Shown here: positions 49,036 to 61,185 of the stretch, one piece after another
Layout of the letters: the number at the start of each line of letters is the position of its first letter
Position numbering within the stretch: position 1 is the stretch's first letter
Position numbers and translations under genes: made by a program
Notes under the pieces: generated by a model
What the model saw: only the letters and a program-made list of their open reading frames with translations
The model's database searches: none
Told to the model about the DNA's origin: nothing
Origin: Epiperipatus broadwayi
Taxonomy: Eukaryota > Onychophora > Udeonychophora > Euonychophora > Peripatidae
Direction of reading: 5' to 3'
Assembly: GCA_028023455.1 (NCBI GenBank)
Contig: JAQFVV010012513.1
Coordinates: forward strand, 124,001 to 188,000
Length of the DNA: 64,000 nucleotides

Positions 49036-49624
49036 ATATTTCAATATACATATCATATATGAGATATTAGATTACACCTAAAATCTATTTGAATTAAATA
49101 CATCATTTTGTATTAATGCTATCTGAAATATAAAAGTATTGGGTAAGATGGTGTACATAAAATCTCTTTTACATTGTCATATCCTAAAAATGCATAAATA
49201 CTCTTTATATCCATGCATTTATTTTCTTACTTTATAAAACTCTGAGATTAATCATTAATCAACTTTGTATTTAACATTTCTAGACTTAGTTCTTAAAACG
49301 CAGATTGAGTTGCTCTTAATTAATTCTTATAATAAGAAACAATATATTTGAAAATATTTTTATTAATAAAATAGAATAAGATTGAGAGTACACATATTAT
49401 TGAATAACCCTGAGGAATTTATTTATCACTTTATGAAATGTGAATCTATTATCAAATTATGGAATAGCGTTAGCTTTTTGTGAACATATATAAAACCTGT
49501 ATGCATATCAAATTGTAAGTTAAGTTAGAAATAGACACACTTCTGCATTTTTGATCTTAGCCATCTCAACGGTTTTCTTCACATTATTGCTACTGAAATC
49601 ACAACCGTTTTTTGTAAGATCTTA
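49036..49624. other. No gene seen
   Basis: AT-rich host or old repeat sequence without recognisable blocks. Confidence 0.4.
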
Positions 49625-49735
49625 ATATGTATAGTGTTAAAAGAAGGTTACCATGACAACGTTTTGAAATTGTTGATTGTAAGGGATGTTGGGATTATCT
49701 AAATATCGACTTGTTTTTAATGATATATATATATA
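49625..49735. repeat. REP-D right end, partial copy
   Basis: 'GTTAAAAGAAGGTTACCATG', 'ACAACGTTTTGAAATTGTTG' and 'GACTTGTTTTTAATGAT' match the right TIR of REP-D. It is followed by a hairpin motif (49782-49804, minus: CTGATGAAAACCAGTCCTCT then GGTTGAAA). Confidence 0.7.
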
Positions 49736-49804
49736 AACAAAAAAGGACTTATAAATCCAAGAAATAATATTATATTTCAACCAGAGGACTGGTTTTCATC
49801 AGAA

Positions 49805-51239
49805 AGAAAAAAAAAATACACAGTAAAATGGCGATAATCAAAAATTACAGATATATATATATATATATTATCTTTTTGGGTCATGCTGTTTGAAGTTAAG
49901 ACTTTACATTTATTCACAGAAGATGTTGCTGACAAAACAATGTTTGCGAAATTGATTTGAACATTATATATATATATAATGTAGTTATTAAGTTGTTACT
50001 ATATAAAAGTTTTTGCAAAATGAAATTCTAGAAGCTTATTTGAATCAACAAATGTTGAGCCTAAAGCTTGCTTTTCTAAGCTAATTGTAGAAATACATTT
50101 TAGTAAAATTGTCAATCACTACATTTTCTTGGTAATCTAATTTAATAGTTGATGTTTGTTTATTTAGTCACTTTAAAATATTACTTAACTTACATTTTCT
50201 TAGTTTATAAGGCTTGAAATAATTATTTAAAAGTTAATGTTTAAATTAACTATGAAGAAACTAATTCTACTTAACTATAAACTAGTTCATTTTTATAAAT
50301 GAATAAACAAATGTGGAAAAAGTCTATAAAGAATACAAAGATCCATATTGCTAAATATTATTAATTCTCTATTCTGGAGTTTTAATAGCCTTATCTATTT
50401 TCCCAATACTTAACGGGAAGTGACTATTATTTAATATTAAATACAATAGTGTGTGTGCATATATATAATATAAACAATGAAACTTAATGGATTATATCCA
50501 TGTAAACAACCAAAGATAACTTTAACTTTGATGCTACCAAGAAACTATCAAGTGCTAATTGAGAATCTAAGCCTAAACAATTCTCTATTGAACCATTAAA
50601 GCTATTTTGTCCTAAGTTTAATGTAAAAGCGATGCCTATAAGTAATACCTATATAAAATAGTTGCCTGGCTGTAAATTTTTGGATTATCTTTTACTTGTA
50701 AATTATACTCAGAACAAAATGGCTATTATAGGTTAATAGAGAAAACTTTTTTAACCTGTTTCTGATAATATCAAAGGTAAGAAAATCTCTGGTTGTTTAC
50801 ATAAACATCCCTTAATTCATAATGTTTGTCCATTATTTATAACATATGAAACCCATAAAAATATTTAATCTAACATACATATATATAATTCACAGGACAA
50901 CAGTCAAAGCCTAATTTAAACCATTAGAATATCTACAGTTTGTTGTCAAGGGATCTTCAATAATTAAAAAAATAGATTCCAAAACATTTTATTCTGGTGT
51001 AAGATGTTTAATAGACAAAGAATGAAACACATGATTGAAACAGATTGATATTTTTACCTATTTAGAAGAGTTAATTAAAACATCTTCAACAGGTATAGGT
51101 AAAAGCATAAAGATAGTTGTAATCTTTCAACAGATACCTTTTCAATTATTTTCAAAATAATAAATCATAAATTGCCAATTACTAACTGACAATATAAGTG
51201 GAATAATGTTCAAGATTAAATGGGTTTGTAAGTAATCAT
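49805..51239. other. No gene seen
   Basis: AT-rich, several TA-dinucleotide tracts, no coding frame. Confidence 0.45.
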
Positions 51240-51399
51240 TAAATACAAGTCAACACATAGACAATTCCAGCATCAATAACAATCAACAATTTCAAACTGT
51301 TGTCAAGGCAACCACCTTTTAACAATAAAAGTGGAATTCATTTTATTGTTAAAAGGTGGTTTCCTTGACAACAGTCTGAAATTGTTGATTAATATTGGG
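51240..51399. repeat. REP-D deletion derivative forming a tight hairpin
   Basis: The two REP-D ends are joined with almost no interior: 'CAATTTCAAACTGTTGTCAA' with 'GGCAACCACCTTTTAACAAT' is followed after about 15 bp by the inverted copy (51344-51389) with two or three mismatches. Confidence 0.88.
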
Positions 51400-52645
51400 A
51401 TATATATGTTGAAATGAATGTTTTTACAGGTGAAAGATGTTTATGAAGTATGGTTTTAAGAGTAACCATCTAATACAATAAAATAAACTTAGTGCAGACA
51501 TTTCAATAATATAACACTTATTCTCAACTGAATGAAAAAATATAATAATTATATGGATATGTTATAGAATTGTTTCACATGGCTGTTATATCATGTGGTT
51601 GTTGAATAGTCTGATTTATATTTGGTAGCATTTTTTATAATTATTTGCATTAAGAAACTTTTCCAAATAGTTGAAAGTTTTATTATTTCATCATGTGTAT
51701 TAATGCAGTTTTTGTTTTGAGAAATTTCTATAGCTTCTTTAAATTACTTTTGACAATGGTTATTGCATGTGAATGCGATTTTGATATTTGGAAAGACAAT
51801 GTGATGCCCAGTATCTAAAACATGGAGAGAAAGTACTGAATATGCTGGTAATTTTTTACTGTATTATTGTGATTTCCTTTCTAGAATGTTTGCATTGATT
51901 GCTTCTTCCTATATATGTAGTTGGTTATATGGCACATGGAATTTTGCCTTAGGATTTTATAGGAATTACATCTTTAGGTTTGATTAGAATATTATTAATC
52001 ATTCACTCAGTAGAGAGTATTTTTATGTTCTAACATTTTAGTACCTTTCCAATTTTAACTGTGGTTTTTTTATATAAAAAATGCATATTCAATTAGATTT
52101 ATTTTGGGTCTTTTTCTTTTTCTTTTAGTGGTGTTTTTATTCCATGCTTTGCCTTGTTCATAGTAATGGCAATATAACTATTCATTAATAAGACTTCACA
52201 TATAATACTAAATTATCCACTCATGGTATTCAAACTCTATTCTAGTAGACTACTATTTGTTCTAAATTAAGAGTTTTTCACATCTTTATTATTTTAAGCC
52301 AATAAATGTCACATGACTACCACTTCTTTTTGGCAATATATATAGTGAGTTTTGCCTGTTTTAATCTTTATTATTGTAGATAATATTTTATTTAAAAGAT
52401 TAAACCTGGATTCAAATCCCCTATATTATATCTAGAGTCCAAGTAAATAAAGTATACTTGTATTTAAAATATTATTACTATTGTGAATTAGATAGACATT
52501 ATCTTATGGGGTGACAGTATGTCTTCTCATATTTTTACTAGGGTCATATTTATTGCCCAATAAAAGGAGTTTTGCTATTAACTGAAAGGAGACCCTTTGA
52601 TTCCTCTTGGAGGCCTTAAAGGAACCAAACAGGGCAAATTCCTAA
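51400..52645. other. No gene; MITE remnant
   Basis: AT-rich. Bases 52332-52362 (GGCAATATATATAGTGAGTT then TTGCCTGTTTTAA) are the end of the 59071 foldback family. A GC-richer block at 52585-52640 may already belong to the RTE 5' UTR. Confidence 0.45.
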
Positions 52646-52881
52646 TGTCCACTCCATACGTTCTTGTCGTTGCAGCTGTTATTACTATGTGATTATTCAT
52701 ATAGTATACGAACATGGATGGGCTGCTCACCAACATGCATTAGCCAGCGTGGTGAGTTTATTGGCTTTTTACCTCTGAGTTTAAGATCAAGAAACACCAT
52801 GGTCTTTCTTCTCAGTGCCTGATAAGGCAGAATGAATGTTTGTGTAAATGATAAATATTTTCCCAATACATATATACAATT

Positions 52882-53895
52882 ATGACAGACAAAAATAAAG
52901 CATGGCCCTTATTCCCAGGAGGCTGTAAAGTCACCAACCAAGGCAGCGGTTGGTGGCCAAAGGCGGAGGGTGCTAAGAATCCCCTGATTGCGGACCCAGG
53001 CTGCCATTTGATGACGACTTTTTATTTAGGTACTTACAACTGCAGATCACTTTCAAGTGAAGGAAGATTGCAAGAATTAGAAGAAGAACTCTCTTATATT
53101 AAATGGGACATTATTGGACTTTGTGAAGTTAGAAGAAAAGGTGAAGAGACAATTGATTTAAAAAGTGGACATATACTCTATTATAAAGGCACAAATATTG
53201 GAAATACAAGTGGAGTAGGATTCATTATAAATAAAAAGTGGAAGAACAATATTGTGGAGATTGATGGTGTATCGGACAGAGTGGCAAGATTAGTTATACA
53301 ACTTAATAGCAGATACCAAATGCAGATAATTCAGGTTTATGCCCCAACAAGTTCTCATAGTGATGAAGTAGTAGAAGATTTTTATATGGATGTACAAAAG
53401 GCTTTTGATCAGAGTAAACACCATTTTAAAATTGTTATGGGAGACTTTAATGCTAGAATTGGTAAAAAAATGAAAGATGAAAGTGCTGTGGGTAATTTTG
53501 GTTATGGTAATAGAAATGAGAGAGGACATAGACTTGTGGAGTTTGCAGAAAAAGAAAAACTTTATATTATGAATTCTTTTTTTGAGAAAAATGTTAAAAG
53601 GAAATGGACATGGAAGCATCCAAATGAAGGTACAGCAGAATTGGATTATATTTTGACTAACAGGAAATACATATTTCAAGATTGTAATGTTCTTAATAAA
53701 TTTAACACAGGAAGTGATCATCGATTAGTAAGGTGTAAGATACGTGTTAATGTAAAACTAGAGAGACAAAAATTATTAAGAAAAACAATATTTACAGTTG
53801 ATATTCCTAATCTTCAGAAACATTCTAATGAATTTAAATTAGAACTTACAAATCGGTTTCAAGTATTAGTAGATTTTGAACATGATTCAGATTGA
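52882..53895 (+). pseudogene. RTE ORF, endonuclease part (cut by a frameshift)
   Basis: 337 codons from ATG to a premature TGA. Residues about 48-300 form an APE-like endonuclease that nicks the target for target-primed reverse transcription: 'TYNCRSL' (N), 'IIGLCEVRRKG' (catalytic Glu), 'IQVYAPTS', 'IVMGDFNARIG' (Asp, Asn), 'LDYILTNRK' and 'TGSDHRLVRC' (Asp-His). The stop arises because one T is missing in GATTCAGATTGAATG; the other copy (about 14967) has GATTTGAATG and reads on. The ancestral protein was therefore a single EN-RT polypeptide of about 985 residues, usual for RTE. The region before residue 48 has no recognised domain. Confidence 0.88.
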
Positions 53896-55838
53896 ATGAA
53901 AGTAATATGAAAATAACTGATACACTTTTGAAAACTGCAACAAAGATAGCTGGTAGAAAGAAACAGCAATTGACCAATAAAATTTCTACTGAGACTAGAG
54001 AATTTATGAAGAAAAGAAGGAATATGAAGATATACAAAAATGATGCATTAAAAAGAATTGAATATCTCGAATTTTGTAAAATGGTGCGGAAAAGAGTTGA
54101 AAATGATATAAGAAAGTATAACTGTGAACTAGCAAGGAAAGCTGTAGAAGAAAATAAAAGTCTTAAGAATGTAAAACAACATTTTGGTATTGGTAGGAAA
54201 TTTATATCTGCAATAAGAAAAAAAGATGGAATTATTACTAAAAGGAGAGATGACATCATGAAATTGGTAGAAGATTTTTATCAAGAATTATATAGTAATA
54301 AAGAACAAGTACCTCCTATATCTATTACATCTTCCAAATTGCCCAGAATTTTAAATGAAGAAGTGAGACATGCAATTAAATGTATGAAGAAAGGAAAGGC
54401 TCCAGGTAATGATGGAATTATAATTGATATATTAAAAGAAGCAGGTGAAGAAATAGAAAATTTTTTAGCAAAGTTATATACCAAATGTCTAAATGATAAA
54501 GATGTACTGGATGATTGGAAGAATGCAGTAATAATATTAATATTTAAAAAAGGTGATAAAGAAGATATTAGAAATTACAGACCTATCAGCCTTTTATCAG
54601 TTTTATATAAAATTTTTACCAAGATAATTACTACTCGTCTACAGAGAACATTGGATTTCCACCAACCAAGAGAACAAGCTGGATTTAAAAGTGGTTTTAG
54701 TACAGTAGATCATATCCAGGTATTGAGAGAAGTTATAGAAAGGACAAATGAATATGAGTTGCCATTATGCTTAGGATTTGTAGATTATGAAAAGGCATTT
54801 GATTCTATAAACATTTCTTCAGTGATTAAAGCATTAGATCATCAAGGTATAGATCCAGGATATTGTCATATTTTAAAGAATATTTATAAAAATGCAACAG
54901 CAACAATTAGATTACATAATGACACTGGGAAAGTCAACATTGAGAAAGGTGTAAGACAAGGTGACTCCATATCTCCAAAACTTTTTACAGCAGTGCTGCA
55001 TGAAGTATTTTGTGGATTAAAATGGGAAACTAAAGGAGTGAAAGTAAATGGTGATTATTTAAGTCATTTAGATTTCGCAGATGATGTAGTTGTTTTTGCA
55101 AATAATGCTTCAGATCTGCAGGAAATGTTGCAGGAATTATCAGATGAAAGTAGGAAAGTAGGACTAAAGATAAATGTTAAAAAGACTAAAGTAATGTTTA
55201 ATCGATTTGCTCAAAATATGAAAATAAAGATTGATTATGATGAATTAGAAGAAGTTAACAGTTACAAATACCTTGGTCAGATTATTAATACAGATGGAAA
55301 CATAATGGAGGAAATTAATCATAGAATTAAACTTGGTTGGAGTGCTTTTGGTAGAAATAACTTGATACTAAAAGGAAATATGCCTATGTGTTTGAAAAGG
55401 AAGGTTTTTAACAAATGTGTTTTACCAGTTCTTACTTATGGATCTGAGACTTGGACACTTAATAGAAGAGCAATTCAGAGACTTCAGACCACTCAAAGAA
55501 GTATGGAGAGATGTATGTTGGGAGTAACAAGAAGAGATCGTAAATGCAATGTATGGGTAAGAGAACAAACAGGTGTTACTGACCTCATTGAAAAAATTAA
55601 AAGATTGAAGTGGAGTTGGGCTGGACATATTGTTAGAACAGATGATAATAGATGGACAATTGAAATTTTAAACTGGATTCCAAGAGATTGTAAAAGACCC
55701 AGAAAGAGACCACATGTGAGATGGATGGATGAAATAAGAAAGTGTGCAGGGGTGATGTGGAGAAGAGAAGCTAAAGATCAGAGAAGATGGATTAAACTTG
55801 GAGAGACCTTCATCCTGCAGTGGATTGATAATGGTTGA
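53892..55838 (+). pseudogene. RTE ORF, reverse transcriptase part (frameshifted from EN)
   Basis: 647 codons open to the stop; the frame opens at TTG, not at a true start, because it continues the endonuclease frame. Motifs in order: 'GKAPGNDGIIIDILKEA' (about residue 170), 'AVIILIFKKGDKEDIRNYRP', 'QAGFKSGFSTVDHI', 'FVDYEKAFDSI' (first Asp, about 295), 'RQGDSISPKLF' (about 355), 'HLDFADDVVVFA' (catalytic Asp pair, about 394), 'LKINVKKTKVM', 'YKYLGQII' and 'LTYGSETWTLN'. The C terminus has 'SWAGHIVRTDDNRW' and 'RPHVRWMDEIRKCAG', shared by RTE proteins. It makes cDNA from the element RNA at the nicked target. No internal stop was seen. Confidence 0.92.
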
Positions 55839-55850
55839 TAATGATGATGA

Positions 55851-57435
55851 TGAATTCTTAAATAAAAGAAAAGAGTGAAATTTTAATATTGTAAATATTT
55901 AATTAAGAACTGTGAAATCTTAATATTATAACCAGTGATGAAAATAAATTATTTTACAAAAGAAATCCTTTAAAAAAAACAAGATGGCACAACATTTAAG
56001 AAACATATAATCCTTTATCAGAAGATTGTGAAATGTGGATCTAATCATTTGCAATGAAGTGTTAAGAATGATGGTTGTTAGATGTGTTATTATTGGAGGG
56101 GGTATTATTATAAATGTTATGAGAATGAATTTAATATAAAATAACTACTCTATTGTATATACTTTCAATATTAAGAGCATTTCTGTAATTTGTAAGAGTG
56201 AGTTAAGAATTCTCTTTCTCTTAAAATTTATTAAATATTAATTAGTATATTTACAATGCTTATTCATTGTTATTTTTATCTATATGACTCTTTCTATTAT
56301 AGCATATACTACTTAGAATCATGAACTAAGCCTAATATATTACTATTATACATCATCAAATCGTGATTTGTACAGCTTCTTTGAGTTTTGGTTGATGGTT
56401 TGATGGACCATGTTTATTTCGTTGGTTGCAACTTCCTTGTGTCAGCTTACAACTAAAAAAACGTATAATGCATCATTTTATTAATTATAATAAACATTGC
56501 TAAAAAAAGTGAGGATTTTTTATAATTTTTTTGTTAAACATATTATTTTAAATCGTCAAAAATGAGTTGAACAATGTAGAATCGCCAGTGCCTAAGCAAA
56601 GAAATTACCAAATTCAAAATTAATTGTTCTGAAAATCACATGACATTCAAACTCTGAAAATGCTATAAAATAAAACATTTAATTTTCAGGTTATTAAATA
56701 TGATTTTGAAGTTTGATATCTTTTAAAAAAGGATATGAAGTAGTTTATTCCCTTATCTTCCTAAAATTTATCTGTGTAGAGTGTATCCAATACAAATAAT
56801 TATAATCCTAGTTTAGAAAATAAAATTATTGACAAAATCAGAAGTGACTAAAACAATAAATTGAAGTTTATAAAAAATAATAAATAATATAACGTCATTT
56901 TATTACTACCAATCGTTATTTATATTGTTTTAAAGGTATTAATTAAATAGATAAAAATATATTTGATTTTAAAGGATTAAATAATAATAGATGATAAAAA
57001 CAATTAAGTAACATATATTACACTATAACCTTAAGACCATGCCCCTGAAAAACGATAGTAGGGACCTCTACAAATCTAACACAAGATTTATTTAAAAGAC
57101 AAGAGATTGATGTTTTGTCTTTTTGTTTTCTTTAAAATAATTTACATCAAATTGTGTATTGATACATTTTGCATTTTTACAGTTTGTTTTATTAAATAAA
57201 CTAATAAACAATGGTCACAAAAATAATCAAAAAACCAAATATATTAATAATTTATAATTATCATTCATTAGACTAGAGGTTATCCAATAATGAATAATAT
57301 TTCTGTAGTGTAATTTCCATTATACCACTCTCACGCAAGATAGGAAATAGTTTCTATCCACTTTTAACACCTTGGAGAAAAGTGTAATTATAAACCTATG
57401 ACCAAAGACATGAAAAAGATGTATGATTTGCAAGA
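55851..57435. other. No gene seen
   Basis: AT-rich. Bases 57030-57085 (CGATAGTAGGGACCTCTAC) are an inverted match to the 37431 MITE interior. Confidence 0.45.
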
Positions 57436-57535
57436 GGCACATTTCATGCTGAGCCAGCACTCGTTAGTTGGCCCAGACCACAATCTCTTACTCATATCTT
57501 CATCATTGTTCAGTATATACATATATAGGTAGCCA
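57436..57535 (-). mobile_element. REP-B core fragment
   Basis: 'TTTCATGCTGAGCCAGCACT' and 'CGTTAGTTGGCCCAGACCAC' are the REP-B core on the minus strand, followed by TA-rich sequence. Confidence 0.65.
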
Positions 57536-57849
57536 ATTCATACAGTTTAATTAATACTATCAAACTTTCTGCCCTCACAAGTTTGACACAAACTAGTGAA
57601 AAGAAAATGACACTACAAAAATATTACTAAAGGCCAGATATATTTGCATACATTGTAAAAATTGCAGTAAGGAATTAAAAATAAAATATGAAATTAATCT
57701 AGTAAATAAATTTTCTTTCCATTTTAAATTTTTGAATGAGTGCAAAATGTTTGTTGTGATAATTAAATTAACAATAATGGATAAAGGGGTGTGTCTTAAC
57801 TTCAAAAGAATATAAAGTAAAAGTGTTGCTCTAAGACATACCATTAAAG
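57536..57849. other. No gene seen
   Basis: AT-rich spacer; open frame 57593-57844 (minus) is low-complexity. Confidence 0.4.
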
Positions 57850-58275
57850 AGGTCTTTGTCTTGAAGTGTTTCTTTTTTTCAAAACAACTTTATTGGGACT
57901 ATTCATGTTACATGAGCTAAGTAAATCAAAGAGTCCAGGTAATCTTGTCACATTATGCTGGCATTGTAGAACTAGATGGTTAGATCATGGTATAAGTGTG
58001 GGTGCTTTGAATTTCTCAAGGTGATCGTTCATCTGCTTGGGAAGGAGACGCTTGTCCAGGTGTCTCTGAAAAGCCTTTCAGGAGCCAACAATTTATCTCT
58101 TTGTTTTATCTTGGTGAGTAACTCGAGGAAGGTCTGGCAGGCATTGAGATTTCCTTGTGTGAAAATGAGTTTACACTTGGTAGGCCAGATTGCAAATGTG
58201 AGGAAGATGGACAATCTGATGAGGGAGAAGGTTCGTTTTTGATGACATGCTTAATGGATGGTCTTGCAGTGGTTC
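57850..58275 (-). other. Unidentified GC-richer island ending in AATAAA and A run
   Basis: Open frames cover 57976-58242 (plus) and 58029-58214 (minus). On the minus strand the text 'FLTFAIWPTKCKLIFTQGNL', 'NACQTFLELLTKI' has a protein-like composition, and downstream comes CCAATAAAGTTGTTTTGAAA, a polyadenylation-like end. That arrangement fits the 3' part of a retroposed transcript or retroelement. I do not recognise a family, and no target-site duplication was found. Confidence 0.35.
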
Positions 58276-59070
58276 ATTTAATCTTTTCAACAAAAAATAA
58301 ACACGTCTAATTTTGTATATGAACAACAGTTTGGCAAAATTAAAATATTTATAGCAAAATTTTTATTAAATTTAATTTTAAACATAACTAAAATAAATCA
58401 ATATTTAAAGCAAAAAATTTATTTAATAAACTAAATAATGCTTTTCAGTGTTAGTTAGCAGTAACGGATTGAAGAGAAAATTAAATAAAACAAGCGATTT
58501 AAAGATTAATAACTTAGGAGTTCAATAAAATAATCATAAAAAATATTAACAAATTATATTTCCCCTCCATTTTACTGTTTCTACTTCTTTTTATTTCTTT
58601 CAACATCATCGCAAATGTCTTGGTAAAGGAAACAGACCGTAATCTTTCATCTGTTTATTTCAATGTTAAAAGGTTGGTAAAAAAAGGAAAAAAGAAAGAA
58701 AGAATTCAGCTGTATCATTAACTACAATAAAGACAATAATTAGAACAAATTGATAGTAAATCTTCTCAATTGCATTGAATTTTACAGTTAAATTATTGTA
58801 AATATACTTCGAATATAATTATTCATATAATTTTCCTTTAGCGCTGATTTTATTTTAACAAGATTTTTTTAATGAGATTATTTATGAAGATGGTATTTTC
58901 CATCTAAATATAGTCCTATTGTTACTTTTAGTACTTATTTTCAGGATGTAATAAAAAAAAAAATGTAATGTTGCAGTGGTTAGAATATCCACCAGCCACC
59001 GTTGAGTTAATATAAACACAGATAAGTAAATAAACATCACATGACCTCCACCTTCTATGCTTGTATATAA
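58276..59070. other. No gene seen
   Basis: Very AT-rich. Confidence 0.5.
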
Positions 59071-59520
59071 CTGTTGTTAAAACAGGCAAAACTCACTATA
59101 CGTATTGCCACACATAGCAAGTTAATATCCACAGATTAGTTTCTGGCTTATGACCTTTGTCAGTGAGGAGAACCAAAGACACCAAAATGCATGGGTACTG
59201 AACTGAGTTTAGGCCCATATGACTTTATAAGCTAATGGGCTTGGATTGAAAACAATAAGGTGTTTTCAGTTTAAGACTCATAGTTTTGTAGTTAAGTGGA
59301 GATAAAGGGTGGCTGCTGGAGGGTTTCATTAGATCCTAAAATCTAGGTGCAGTACTCGCAGATCCAAGGCTTCTCACTGATGAAGGCCACAAGCCAGAAA
59401 CTAGTCTGGGGATATTGGATGAGTGGGCATTTTATGCACAATCCTTCTGGCATCCATTGATTACTCTAGCTTGCTATGTGTGGCAATACGTATAGTGAGT
59501 TTTGCCTGTTTTAACAACAG
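59071..59520. repeat. Foldback element with perfect 51-bp ends
   Basis: CTGTTGTTAAAACAGGCAAA, then ACTCACTATACGTATTGCCA and CACATAGCAAG on the left are exactly inverted on the right (59470-59520). Inner arms also pair ('TTAGTTTCTGGCTTATGACC' with 'GGCCACAAGCCAGAAACTAG'), but the left arm lacks about 60 bp present on the right. ATAA is next to both ends. Noncoding. Relatives lie at 965-1118, 45201, 52332 and perhaps 29505 and 60517. Confidence 0.9.
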
Positions 59521-60671
59521 ATAAGTAAAAATACCTTTGTAATATTTATTAAAAAACAAATACAAAAATGTATTTTTAATGTTATACGTTTGTCTGATAT
59601 TGTTAGCTTGGTATAGTAATGTGCAATTATTAATGTAAGGGATTTCAGACACTTTTTTAAACTTATCTACCACTTTCAGGTGATCTGTGAAAGCATGCCT
59701 TGTGAGTAGGTATGATAATACTTCCAGTTGCACCATGACAACTTGTCTAATGTCTGACCTAGGTTCTAGTGACTTTCACTCCGAATGCAAATTTGCCTCA
59801 CTGCTTTGACCATATTGTGAATAATGTTTGTACAGCTGTTTAGTTTTTACAGTAAATGTTCCTTCTTACCTTCTACAAAACTGACCATTTATTATGAGAT
59901 CCCTATTTATAATGAAAACAATTGGATTCAGAAAACATCATCACCTATTGGCCTAATTTCTCCTATTGAATATATGTTATCCATTCATATATCTATTGAT
60001 CTTCGACAATAAATGCTCAATCAAATCAAGATAAGTTGGAATCTGGAGTAGTTCATTAGTTGAAAGTACCTTGAAATATAATAACCATATGACCTGAGGA
60101 TTGAATTTTAAGAAAAACCTGGATTATTTATTTCAGGTTGTGAGTAGGCTAAGATTTAATTTTTCAATGAACTGTTCTATAATCAAACTATTCAGCCATC
60201 CAATAATTTGTTTAGAGAATAAATATCTTGCTATTAATAAATGTAAGAAAACTAAAACTGAAATGTTACTATAACTTTGCTGTTAGCTAATGTAAGTAAG
60301 TGATGTAATCTTGTTTGTTTTTATTTCTTTGCAGGGCCTTTTAAATTGTCTATTAAAATAACGTTTTACCTTCTTTATTTATTGGGTGGCATAGGAAGAA
60401 ACAGATAGTAAGATGCTTTAAGTTTTGCTGCCAAAAGAATAATTTCAGTATCAGAACTTAAATTTCCTGGTTTATTCTAGACACCCACCTCTTCTTATGC
60501 TTCTACAAACTGTCAAAACAGTATCAACTTCCTTCATATAATAGTGCCACCTAGTGCAAAAAACTATAGTAATCTGTAGATGCTAGAAATCCAATCCATT
60601 CTCATCTAATATCTCTAGAGCATGTTTTCCTGAATGTTTGTGATGATGATGTTTTAGGTCTATTTCAATTT
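59521..60671. other. No gene seen
   Basis: AT-rich; 60517-60600 ('CATATAATAGTGCCACCTAG') is a remnant of the 45201 hairpin family. Confidence 0.45.
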
Positions 60672-61185
60672 TGGACAATTTCCATCATATAATATGAGAA
60701 TTGAATGTCTTTAGAAAAAGTTAACTTTATTTAAATATTCTAAATTCATTTAACTGTTAAAAATAGCACAGGCTAGTATATGCACGTTTCTACTTCAGGT
60801 GTTTCTGGCCTGACCAGTGACAGTACCAGCCTGGGAATCAAACCTGGACCCTTAGATTATTGAGTATTGAATTTTAAGGTAATACTCTAACCAACTGAGC
60901 CATTCTGCCAAAAACAACAGTCAGTAGAAATTTCATATACTTATCTATGAGGTTTCTCCTGATTTCTTAAAATTCAATACTCAACAATCTAAGAGTCCAA
61001 TTTCAATTTCCATGCTAGTTCTGACACATCTGAAGAAAAGGGGTGAATAATATCTCTTGAAACATTGTGCATATACTAACCTGTGTGCTCTGACTAACAG
61101 TTGAATGTATTTGGAAAATTTAAATAAAGTTAAATTTTTCCAAAGACATTCAGTACTCATATTAGGTAATGGAAATAGTCCAATC
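60672..61185. repeat. Foldback made of two inverted copies of a tRNA-headed repeat
   Basis: The left part (60672 to about 60880, minus) and right part (about 60967-61185, plus) are inverted copies: 'CTTAAAATTCAATACTCAAT/C', 'GTGCATATACTA..CCTGTG', 'TTTAAATAAAGTTAA' and 'AAAGACATTCA' appear in both. The left copy also has the tRNA-like head at 60826-60910. It is a head-to-head pair or a palindromic element with about 200-bp arms. Confidence 0.8.
60826..60910 (-). repeat. tRNA-like SINE head inside the foldback
   Basis: On the minus strand: TGGCAGAATGGCTCAGTTGG (A box TGGCTCAGTTGG), then a GAGTATT/AATACTC stem, a long variable-arm-like part, and CCAGGTTTGATTCCCAGG (B box GGTTTGATTCC). Both internal promoter boxes match the tRNA consensus well. 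The long variable region hints at a class II tRNA (Leu/Ser type); the isotype is not certain. It is a repeat head and not an intact tRNA, since the acceptor ends do not pair. Confidence 0.65.

Larger units (their letters stand above)
52646..55850 (+). mobile_element. Near-complete RTE-clade LINE
   Basis: A 5' UTR (at least from 52730, by comparison with the twin-primed copy), the endonuclease and reverse transcriptase coding region (52882-55838), and a tail of TTGATAATGATGATGATGA. Short TGA-type tails and a single EN-RT frame are usual for RTE elements. The 5' edge is uncertain: AATTCCTAA at 52636-52644 and AATTCTTAA at 55852-55860 could be an imperfect 9-bp target-site duplication, which would put the start near 52646. 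All key catalytic motifs are present. The only clear lesion is a one-base deletion at about 53892. Confidence 0.85.

Noticed and set aside
52560-52575. AATAAAAG as the target-site duplication of the near-complete RTE (matching 55861-55870)
   Set aside because: The match is short and A-rich, and leaves bases unexplained between the tail and the repeat. AATTC(C/T)TAA at 52636 and 55852 fits slightly better but is also weak.
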